A DNA stretch of 39,875 nucleotides, from positions 1-39,875 of the forward strand of contig JAQTZP010000001.1 in assembly GCA_028687715.1 (NCBI GenBank), written 5' to 3'. Each line of letters opens with the position of its first letter. Position 1 is the first letter of the stretch. Positions 31,608 through 38,511 of this stretch are shown in pieces. A model generated the notes under the pieces. The model was not told the origin of the DNA. It ran no database searches and was given only the letters and a program-made list of their open reading frames with translations. Origin of the DNA: Minisyncoccota bacterium (lineage in GTDB: Bacteria; Patescibacteriota; Minisyncoccia; Minisyncoccales; GWA2-38-27). Position numbers and translations under genes: made by a program.

Positions 31608-33071
31608 ATGTATAAATCTACTATTGGACTAGAAATTCATATAGAGCTTAACACCAAGTCAAAGATGTTTTGCTCGTGCGCCAATGATTCAACTAAAAGA
31701 TATCCTAATGTTAACATCTGTCCGATTTGCATGGGCCATCCCGGGACTCTGCCGTCTATAAATGAAGAAGCGGTTAGAAAGGTGATTAAAACAGGACTTG
31801 CCTTAAAGTGCAGAATTCCTTCTTTTTCAAAGTTTGATAGGAAGAATTATTTCTATCCCGATTTGCCGAAAGGCTATCAGATTTCTCAATATGACAAGCC
31901 CTTGTGCGAAGGAGGCTGTTTAAACATTGGCGGAAAAGACATCAGGATAAAAAGAATTCATTTAGAAGAGGATACCGGCAAACTCATTCATTCTGAAAAT
32001 AAGGATTATTCTTTGGTTGATTTTAACCGAGCGGGCATTCCTCTGATGGAGCTGGTGACAGAGCCTGATTTAAATACGGCCAAGCAGACGAGGAAATTCG
32101 CCGAAGAGCTTCATATTATTTTAAAATACCTCGGGGTTTCTGAAGCAGATATGGAGAAAGGACAGATGAGGGTGGAAGTAAACATCAGTTTATCTAAAAA
32201 CGAGTTATTGGGCACTAAAGTTGAAATTAAAAACCTTAATTCTTTTAGGGCGGTGGAAAAAGCTGTTGATTATGAAATTAACAGGCAGAAAGAGGTTTTG
32301 GAATCAAACAGAAAAGTTATTCAAGAAACGCGGGGCTGGGATGATAAAAAAGAGATTACCTTAAGCCAAAGAGAAAAAGAAGAAGCTCATGATTACAGGT
32401 ATTTTCCAGAACCTGATTTGCCCCCTTTAAATTTATCCGCAGATTTTATTGCAGGCGTTAAAACAGAAATCCCGGAACTGCCTCAGAGAAGAAGAGAAAG
32501 GTTTTTAAAAGAATACAGCCTGGATAAAGAAAGCATTGATATTTTTGTGTCAAACAAGGATTTGGGCGAGTATTTTGAAAAAGTTATTTCAGAGCTTAAA
32601 AACTGGATTAAGGAAAATAAGGAATTATCTGAAGATGAAGAAAAAAGACTAATAAAGCTTGCTTCAAATTATACAACCTCTGATTTATTGGGTCTTTTAA
32701 AAAATGCTTCAATTGAGGGTGAAGATTTTAAGATTACTGCTGAGAATTTCGCTGAATTTATTGCCTTGATTTATGAGGATAAGATATCTTCTAAAATCGC
32801 TAAAGCTGTTTTGGAAGAAATGTTTGAAACCGGAAGAGACCCGTCTCATATCATTGAAGAAAAAGGATTGGTTCAGCTTACCGATGAATCAGAGATTAAA
32901 AGAATTATCAGGGAGATAATCTCCAATAATTTAAAGGCGGTTGAGGATTACAGAAGAGGGAAGGAAAATGCCGTTCAATTTCTGATAGGCCAGGTAATGG
33001 CAGCCACCCGCGGTACGGCAAGTCCAGAAAAGGTGAATCAGATATTAAAAGATATATTGTCAGGAAAATAA
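31608..33071 (+). CDS. gatB: Asp-tRNA(Asn)/Glu-tRNA(Gln) amidotransferase subunit B
   Basis: Kinase/transamidase subunit that activates misacylated tRNA, 487 residues, full length. Family segments are IGLEIHIELNTKSKMFCSC, NICPICMGHPGTLP, FDRKNYFYPDLPKGYQISQYDKP, HLEEDTGK and EAHDYRYFPEPDLPPL. A C-terminal helical YqeY-like tail follows, including GKENAVQFLIGQVMAATRGTASP. The Cys pairs CSC and CPIC can bind zinc. It is about 12 kb from gatC-gatA, so the amidotransferase is assembled from two operons. Confidence 0.95.
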   Translation: MYKSTIGLEIHIELNTKSKMFCSCANDSTKRYPNVNICPICMGHPGTLPSINEEAVRKVIKTGLALKCRIPSFSKFDRKNYFYPDLPKGYQISQYDKPLCEGGCLNIGGKDIRIKRIHLEEDTGKLIHSENKDYSLVDFNRAGIPLMELVTEPDLNTAKQTRKFAEELHIILKYLGVSEADMEKGQMRVEVNISLSKNELLGTKVEIKNLNSFRAVEKAVDYEINRQKEVLESNRKVIQETRGWDDKKEITLSQREKEEAHDYRYFPEPDLPPLNLSADFIAGVKTEIPELPQRRRERFLKEYSLDKESIDIFVSNKDLGEYFEKVISELKNWIKENKELSEDEEKRLIKLASNYTTSDLLGLLKNASIEGEDFKITAENFAEFIALIYEDKISSKIAKAVLEEMFETGRDPSHIIEEKGLVQLTDESEIKRIIREIISNNLKAVEDYRRGKENAVQFLIGQVMAATRGTASPEKVNQILKDILSGK

Positions 33072-33078
33072 TTGAGAT

Positions 33079-33110
33079 AAAAAGCCGCAGATTCAATTCC
33101 GCGGTTTTTT
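33079..33110. terminator. Bidirectional terminator between gatB and miaA, overlapping the miaA 3' end
   Basis: Arms AAAAAGCCGC (33079-33088) and GCGGTTTTTT (33101-33110) pair with one G-U, around a 12-base loop. U-tracts exist on both strands. The right arm lies inside the last miaA codons. Confidence 0.8.
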
Positions 33111-34001
33111 ATTTGATAAGAATCTCTTGATGAGATTTTCCGCTTCTTTATAATCTTTTATCCAAATCACTCGGCTGTCTTTTCTAAACCAAGTCATCTG
33201 CCTTTTGGCGTAGTGCTCTATTTCTTTTTTAAGTTTTTCAACCATTTCATTGTAACTGATCTGGCCCTGAAGATAATATGCCATATATCGGTATTCCAGA
33301 CCTAATTCTTTCATTCTTTTATACGAGAGGCCCTTTTCTCTTAGTTTTTTTGCTTCTTTTAACATTCCTTTTTTCAATCTTTTTAAAAGCCTTTTTTCAA
33401 TTAGTCTATAAAGCTCGTTTTTCGGTTTTTTAATTCCTAAAACAAGGACTTCAAATTCCGGTTTCTTTTTTCTGATTTTAGGCACAGGCTTTTTAGTTTT
33501 AATCACAATCTCAAGAGCTCTTATTATGCGCCTCTTATTCTTTTCATCAATTGATTTCGCTCTTTTTGGGTCTATTTTTTCTAATCTTTTAAAGAGACTT
33601 TGCGTGTTTTCTTCCCCTAATTTTCTTCTCAGTTTCCAGTCTGGCTTAACTTCTGGAATAGCGGTTTTATCAATCAAAGCCCGGATATAGAAGCCGGTTC
33701 CTCCAACGATAAAAGGAACTTTCCCTTTTTTAAATATCTTTTTAAGAGATTTTTCAGCCAGTTTCTTATAATCTATCACCGTAAATATCTTTTTAAAAGA
33801 GACAACGTCTAAAAGATGATGGGGAACGCCCCTTGTTTCTTTTTTCGTTATCTTTCCAGTGCCGATATCCATTCCTTTGTATACTTGGCGGGAATCAGCG
33901 GATATAATCTCGGCATTAAACTTCTTGGTAAGCTTAATTGATAAGCCTGTTTTGCCCGAAGACGTTGGTCCGACAATGGCTATGATTTTTTTTAAACTCA
34001 T
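33093..34001 (-). CDS. miaA: tRNA dimethylallyltransferase
   Basis: Adds an isopentenyl group to A37 of tRNAs that read U-starting codons. It has 302 residues. The P-loop is GPTSSGKT (11-18), followed by ISADSRQVYKGMDIGTGK and GVPHHLLDVV. The DMAPP/tRNA site region is FIVGGTGFYIRALI, and the C-terminal helix has YAKRQMTWFRKDSRVIWI. It sits 1 base downstream of miaB on the same strand. It needs DMAPP, so an isoprenoid source must exist although no such gene is in this window. The stop codon TGA lies in the loop of the shared terminator. Confidence 0.95.
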   Translation of the reverse strand: MSLKKIIAIVGPTSSGKTGLSIKLTKKFNAEIISADSRQVYKGMDIGTGKITKKETRGVPHHLLDVVSFKKIFTVIDYKKLAEKSLKKIFKKGKVPFIVGGTGFYIRALIDKTAIPEVKPDWKLRRKLGEENTQSLFKRLEKIDPKRAKSIDEKNKRRIIRALEIVIKTKKPVPKIRKKKPEFEVLVLGIKKPKNELYRLIEKRLLKRLKKGMLKEAKKLREKGLSYKRMKELGLEYRYMAYYLQGQISYNEMVEKLKKEIEHYAKRQMTWFRKDSRVIWIKDYKEAENLIKRFLSNKKPRN

Positions 34002-34002
34002 T

Positions 34003-35259
34003 TTAAACTAATTCTCCTTTTAATCCCCAAAGAGATGCTTTGGTAATTTTTACTTTTACTAATTCTCCCATTAACTTTTCATTCTTAATTTTTTGACTTA
34101 TCTTTACCGTTTTATACTCTTTAGTTTTCCCAAGCCAGCTGTTGTTTTTAGTTTCAGAATCAATCAAAACATCTGTTATTTCTCCGATATATTTCCTGTT
34201 GTTTTCAAACGCTGTTTTGGCTACTATTTTGTTTAAAATCCTTTCTCTTTTGATTTTTTCCTTAATTGAAACATCGTCTTTCAGCTTGAATGCCTCTGTT
34301 TGGGCTCTTCTGGAATACTTTGAGATATAGGCCATATCGTATTTAATCTCTTTAAACAGATTAACAGTGTTTTGGAATTGTTTTTTTGTTTCAGTTGGAA
34401 AGCCGACGATTACATCGGTTGACAGGGCTATGTTCGGAATCTCTTTTTTTAATTTCTCAACTATCTCTTTATAATCCTCAATAGTATAGATTCTATTCAT
34501 TTTCTTAAGGATTTCATTGTCTCCTGATTGAACTGGTAGATTAAGATAAGGGGCAGTCTTTTTGCAGGTTTTCATGGTTTTAATCAAGCTGTCTTTAAAG
34601 TCTTTAGGGTGAGATGAGGTAAATCTAATCCAGAAATCACCGGGAATCTTATTTATCTTTTCCAGTAGTTTTGGAAAAGTTGTTTTGCCGTCCTTGTAGC
34701 TGTTTACGTTCTGTCCCAAAAGCCATATTTCTTTTGCCCCTTTTTCAACTGCATTTTCAACTTCTTTGACTATATCATTAGAAGGTCTGGATATTTCTTT
34801 ATTTCGGGTGTAGGGGACAACGCAGTAGGCGCAGAAATTATTGCATCCGGTCATAATCGGGATATTTACGGAAAAGCTGTTTGAGTATCTGGGAGTAATT
34901 TTCAGATAATCTCTTTTTATCTCTTTTTTAAAATTCAAAGCTTTCGACCAGCAGGATAAATCCTTTATATCCAAGACATAATTGAAAAAAGAAGACATTT
35001 TCTTTTTATCTTTTTTTAATATGCAGCCTGTCAAAATTGTTTGAGATTTTAAATTTAAAGATTGAAGCTTTATGATAAGTCCGTAAACTCTGTCTACGGC
35101 TGACTGCCTTACCGAACACATATTTATCACTATTAAATCAGCCTCTTTCATTTTCTGGGACTTTTTTAATCCTAAATTCTCTAAAACAGAAGTTATTCTT
35201 TCGCTGTCAGAGATATTCATTTGACAGCCGTAGGTTATAATATGATATGTTTTAAGCAT
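34003..35259 (-). CDS. miaB: tRNA-2-methylthio-N6-dimethylallyladenosine synthase
   Basis: Radical-SAM methylthiotransferase that converts i6A37, made by MiaA, to ms2i6A37. It has 418 residues. The auxiliary Fe-S cluster ligands are C12 (YGCQMN), C48 (MCSVRQ) and C79 (TGCIL). The radical-SAM cluster is C139, C143, C146 in GCNNFCAYC. A TRAM-like RNA-binding domain (about 350-418) ends the protein. Family segments such as LGQNVNSY, RFTSSHPKDF and LPVQSGDNEILKKMNR are present. The promoter lies only six bases before the ATG, within the previous gene's terminator, pointing to a leaderless mRNA. MiaB is preferred over MtaB or RimO because of the adjacent miaA. Confidence 0.93.
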   Translation of the reverse strand: MLKTYHIITYGCQMNISDSERITSVLENLGLKKSQKMKEADLIVINMCSVRQSAVDRVYGLIIKLQSLNLKSQTILTGCILKKDKKKMSSFFNYVLDIKDLSCWSKALNFKKEIKRDYLKITPRYSNSFSVNIPIMTGCNNFCAYCVVPYTRNKEISRPSNDIVKEVENAVEKGAKEIWLLGQNVNSYKDGKTTFPKLLEKINKIPGDFWIRFTSSHPKDFKDSLIKTMKTCKKTAPYLNLPVQSGDNEILKKMNRIYTIEDYKEIVEKLKKEIPNIALSTDVIVGFPTETKKQFQNTVNLFKEIKYDMAYISKYSRRAQTEAFKLKDDVSIKEKIKRERILNKIVAKTAFENNRKYIGEITDVLIDSETKNNSWLGKTKEYKTVKISQKIKNEKLMGELVKVKITKASLWGLKGELV

Positions 35260-35265
35260 GAGATT

Positions 35266-35294
35266 ATTTTACAATAAAAAAGCCGCCCAGACAA
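35266..35294 (-). promoter_or_regulatory. Promoter of miaB-miaA, placed for a leaderless transcript
   Basis: On the minus strand TTGTCT (35294-35289), a 17-base spacer and TAAAAT (35271-35266), then six bases to the ATG at 35259. The -35 and spacer coincide with the loop, right arm and U-tract of the upstream terminator. Confidence 0.6.
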
Positions 35295-35308
35295 GTTTTA
35301 CTGAGCGG
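35275..35308 (-). terminator. Intrinsic terminator after the Kazal-domain gene
   Basis: On the minus strand the stem CCGCTCAG/CTGGGCGG (one G-U pair) encloses a 10-base loop and is followed by CTTTTTT. Confidence 0.85.
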
Positions 35309-35325
35309 TTCTTTTTAAGATATTT

Positions 35326-36723
35326 TTAGTAACCAGCTCCTTCCTGAGTCTGGACTTTGATTTCGTTTTGAATCTGATTTTTTAATGGGAAATGAACCTC
35401 GATGCATTTTCCGTTTTCACATTTATCCCCAGTTTTACAGTCATCGTTGGTTTTGCATTCCTGATTTTGGTTTGAGCATTCTCCTTTATTGGCAATCTCT
35501 ACATTGGCTAATTTGGCAAAACATTCATTGGAATAAGTCTTTCCGTCAGTTCCGCAGACCGGAGCCCAAATCATAATGCAGGTTTGGACTTGGTCTTGGT
35601 CGGGAATCGGCTTTATTGAATTTTCGGGAGTTTCTTGAATTTCAGCCGGGATAATGCATTTAAATTCAATAGCGCATCCTGATTCGTCTTTTACCAGAAG
35701 TACTCTTCCGTTTTTGCAGTAGTTCGGATCTTCAGGCAGAATGTTTATCAAGCAGCTTTTTTGTTCATTTATCTCTTGAACTTTTTCCATCAGCGTTTCT
35801 CTTGCTTTTTCAAGAGTTCCGTTGATTTCTTTGTTTTCTTTAAGCTCCAGCCTTAAGGTTTCAAGGATTTCAAGCTGTTTTTCCTTATCTCCCAAGATGG
35901 TGTTGATATAGTTCTTAAAGATTTCCTGTTTTTCTTCGGGAAGATTTTCTATTTTAGATTTTAATTTATTTAAAGCGTTTTCTTCTGCCTTGAGAATCTT
36001 TTCCTTTACCTCCTCAGGCATATTTTCTTTTACCTTTTCAAGGATTTCTAAATCTTTAACTTCTTTGAATTCGCTCCCTTTGATATTTTCCAAGGCATTT
36101 TCTAAAGTTTCTCCTATTTTATCTTTTTCTTCCAATTTCAGCATTACCTGCTTGAAATTCTCTAAATGTTTTTCTCTGGTTTCTTTTATCTTATCATAAG
36201 CTTGTTCGGGGACTTGGTTTTCCAGCTTTTCAAGTATTCTTTGATGAAGAACCTGCTGATGAGTGTATTTTTCCATGAATTTTTCTACTTCAGGATTTTC
36301 CTCGGTTGTTTGGTCTATCTTTTCGCTTCTGTTTTTTATTTTCTCCATTACTTTTTCATACTTGGCAATCGCTTTATCTAAAGCCTCAGGATTTTTATTC
36401 TCTTCAATCATTTTTTTGATTTCAAGGAGTTTTTCATTGGCATAATCTGATTCAAGATTTATTTTCTTAACCTGACCGAAAGTAAAGAATAGTTTTAATG
36501 AACGGCCCCATTCTTTTAAGAAATAAAAAGGGCTGTCAGGCAGAAGCTTTGGTTCTTTTGCGTTTAAATCTTCATTAGTTATATTTTCGTCAATGTCTGC
36601 TTCTTGGGAGATTTCTTCTATATCTTGAGTTTGGTCTTCATCCTGGGCCAAGGCGAAAGAGGCAAGGCCTATGCCAAAGACAATGATAAAAATAACAAAG
36701 GATAATTTAAATATGTTATTCAT
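35326..36723 (-). CDS. Secreted DUF5667-like/coiled-coil protein with a Kazal-type protease-inhibitor domain
   Basis: A 465-residue protein. A signal peptide (about 1-26, ending ASFALA-QDE) precedes an acidic linker. A DUF5667-like segment (about 60-105, LLPDSPFYFLKEWGRSLKLFF) and a long Glu/Lys-rich coiled coil (about 105-325) follow. After a small cysteine segment comes a Kazal domain (about 382-416). It has CIMIWAPVCGTDGKTYSNEC and a third-cysteine block ending KGEC, with the reactive-site P1 residue predicted as Met384. A short disulfide module (CKTNDDCKTGDKCENGKC, about 423-440) follows. Kazal domains block serine proteases, so a shield against host or community proteases is plausible but unproven. 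It is 31 bases downstream of thrS on the same strand and is followed by a terminator. Confidence 0.75.
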   Translation of the reverse strand: MNNIFKLSFVIFIIVFGIGLASFALAQDEDQTQDIEEISQEADIDENITNEDLNAKEPKLLPDSPFYFLKEWGRSLKLFFTFGQVKKINLESDYANEKLLEIKKMIEENKNPEALDKAIAKYEKVMEKIKNRSEKIDQTTEENPEVEKFMEKYTHQQVLHQRILEKLENQVPEQAYDKIKETREKHLENFKQVMLKLEEKDKIGETLENALENIKGSEFKEVKDLEILEKVKENMPEEVKEKILKAEENALNKLKSKIENLPEEKQEIFKNYINTILGDKEKQLEILETLRLELKENKEINGTLEKARETLMEKVQEINEQKSCLINILPEDPNYCKNGRVLLVKDESGCAIEFKCIIPAEIQETPENSIKPIPDQDQVQTCIMIWAPVCGTDGKTYSNECFAKLANVEIANKGECSNQNQECKTNDDCKTGDKCENGKCIEVHFPLKNQIQNEIKVQTQEGAGY

Positions 36724-36754
36724 ATTTTTAATTATTAATTATTATTTAAGAGAC

Positions 36755-38503
36755 TTATTCCATTTTAATTCTTTTTATAAAGTCGTGCAATTCAGTTATC
36801 CCCATATCTCCTTTCTCTCTTTCTCTTATTCTTATTGAGCCTTCTTTTATCTCTTTATCTCCAACCACAATCATATAAGGGATTTTCTGAATTTCAGCCT
36901 CTCTTATTTTTTTAGATACAGTTTCTTTTTTATCGTTTAATTCAGATCGGATGCCTGATTTGATAAATTCTTCATGAATGGACTCAGCGTATTTTATATG
37001 GTCAGCCCCGACAGGTATTACTTCTATTTGAACAGGAGAAAGCCAGAAGGGAAGCGCGCCGGCATAGCTTTCAATAAGCACTCCGAAGAATCTTTCCATT
37101 GAACCCAAAAGAGCGCGGTGAATCATATACGGCTCTTCTTTTTTGCCCCTTTCATTTACATAGCTCATTTTGAATTTTTCAGGTAGGTTGAAATCAAACT
37201 GAATTGTAGTGCACTGCCATTCTCTTGATAAAGAATCTTTTATTTTAATGTCAATCTTGGGGCCGTAAAATACTCCTCCTCCGGCATCAGTTTCATATTT
37301 TAGCTTCAGTTTTCTTAAAACATACTTTAAGGTATCAGTTGCCTTTTCCCATTTTTTAAGGGTTCCAGCATACTTTTTTGGTCTTGTAGAAAGATAGATA
37401 TTATATTCCTCAAAGCCGAAGTCTTTCAGCATAGAAAGGGCGTGTCTGACAAGCTTCTCTATTTCTTCCGGCATCTGTTTTGGAGTGCATATAAGGTGGG
37501 CGTCATCTTGAGTAAATCCCCGCACTCTTGTCAAGCCGTGCAGTGTTCCTGATTTTTCATATCTGTAGACTGTTCCCAATTCCGCAAACTTAATCGGCAA
37601 ATCTTTATAGCTTCTTATCTTGCTGTTATAGACATAGGCGTGAAAGGGGCAGTTCATCGGCTTCAATAAATATTCTTCTTTTATCTCTGACACCTTTCCT
37701 TTTTGGGATTCTTCAAGGTTTTGTCCTATTTCTAAGGGGGGATACATATTTTCATTGTAAAAATTCCAGTGGCCTGAAGTCTCCCAGAGCTTTCTGCTTC
37801 CAATATGAGGAGTATAGAGCCATTGATAGTCTTCTTTGGTTAATTCCTTATAGAGATAATCTTCTATTGCCTTTCTCACAACAGCGCCCTTGGGAAGCCA
37901 GAGAGGAAGTCCCAGCCCTATTTCCTCGTTTATTAAAAAGAGCTCCATTTTCTGGCCGAGCATTCTGTGGTCTCTTTTTTCCGCTTCTATCTGCGCCAAA
38001 AGATAATCATCAAGCTCTTTTTTGCTGTTAAAGGCTGTTCCGTAGATTCTAGTAAGCATTGTATTTTCTTCATCGCCTTTCCAATAAGCTCCAGCCAGTT
38101 TCGTAAGTTTAAAGCCGTCTGGACTTATTTCTTTTGTATTCTTTATATGAGGTCCTTTGCAGAGGTCAATAAATCCATCTGAGATATAGATGGAAACGTT
38201 TTTATCGGTCAGCTCTTTTATGAGCTCCAATTTATACGGCTGGTCTTTAAATAGTTTTTTTGCCTCGTTTTTAGATATTGTTTTTTTAACAAACTTTATA
38301 TCTCTTTTTATCAATTCTTTCATCTTTTCTTCTACCCTTGAGAGATCTTCCGGCTTCAAGCTCTTCTTTTTTGAAAACTCAAAATCATAATAGAACCCGT
38401 TTTCAATATCCGGGCCCATTCCCAACTTTACCTCAGGGTAGAGTTCTTTTACTGCATATGCCAATATATGGGCTAATGAGTGGCGTATAGTTTCTATTTT
38501 CAT
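36755..38503 (-). CDS. thrS: Threonyl-tRNA synthetase without TGS domain
   Basis: Class II synthetase for threonine. At 582 residues it is about 60 shorter than the usual enzyme because it starts directly at the N2 editing domain (ETIRHSLAHILAYAVKELYP, with the HxxxH site H8/H12) and has no TGS domain. The editing domain (about 1-190), the catalytic core (MNCPFHAYVYNSKIRSYKDLP, HGLTRVRGFTQDDAHLIC, HRALLGSMERFFGVLIE) and the anticodon domain (VEVIPVGADHIKYAE to the end) are complete. The zinc ligands Cys and His of MNCPFH and DDAH are present. It is 8 bases downstream of dnaE. No Shine-Dalgarno site. Confidence 0.95.
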   Translation of the reverse strand: MKIETIRHSLAHILAYAVKELYPEVKLGMGPDIENGFYYDFEFSKKKSLKPEDLSRVEEKMKELIKRDIKFVKKTISKNEAKKLFKDQPYKLELIKELTDKNVSIYISDGFIDLCKGPHIKNTKEISPDGFKLTKLAGAYWKGDEENTMLTRIYGTAFNSKKELDDYLLAQIEAEKRDHRMLGQKMELFLINEEIGLGLPLWLPKGAVVRKAIEDYLYKELTKEDYQWLYTPHIGSRKLWETSGHWNFYNENMYPPLEIGQNLEESQKGKVSEIKEEYLLKPMNCPFHAYVYNSKIRSYKDLPIKFAELGTVYRYEKSGTLHGLTRVRGFTQDDAHLICTPKQMPEEIEKLVRHALSMLKDFGFEEYNIYLSTRPKKYAGTLKKWEKATDTLKYVLRKLKLKYETDAGGGVFYGPKIDIKIKDSLSREWQCTTIQFDFNLPEKFKMSYVNERGKKEEPYMIHRALLGSMERFFGVLIESYAGALPFWLSPVQIEVIPVGADHIKYAESIHEEFIKSGIRSELNDKKETVSKKIREAEIQKIPYMIVVGDKEIKEGSIRIREREKGDMGITELHDFIKRIKME

Positions 38504-38511
38504 AAATTTGT

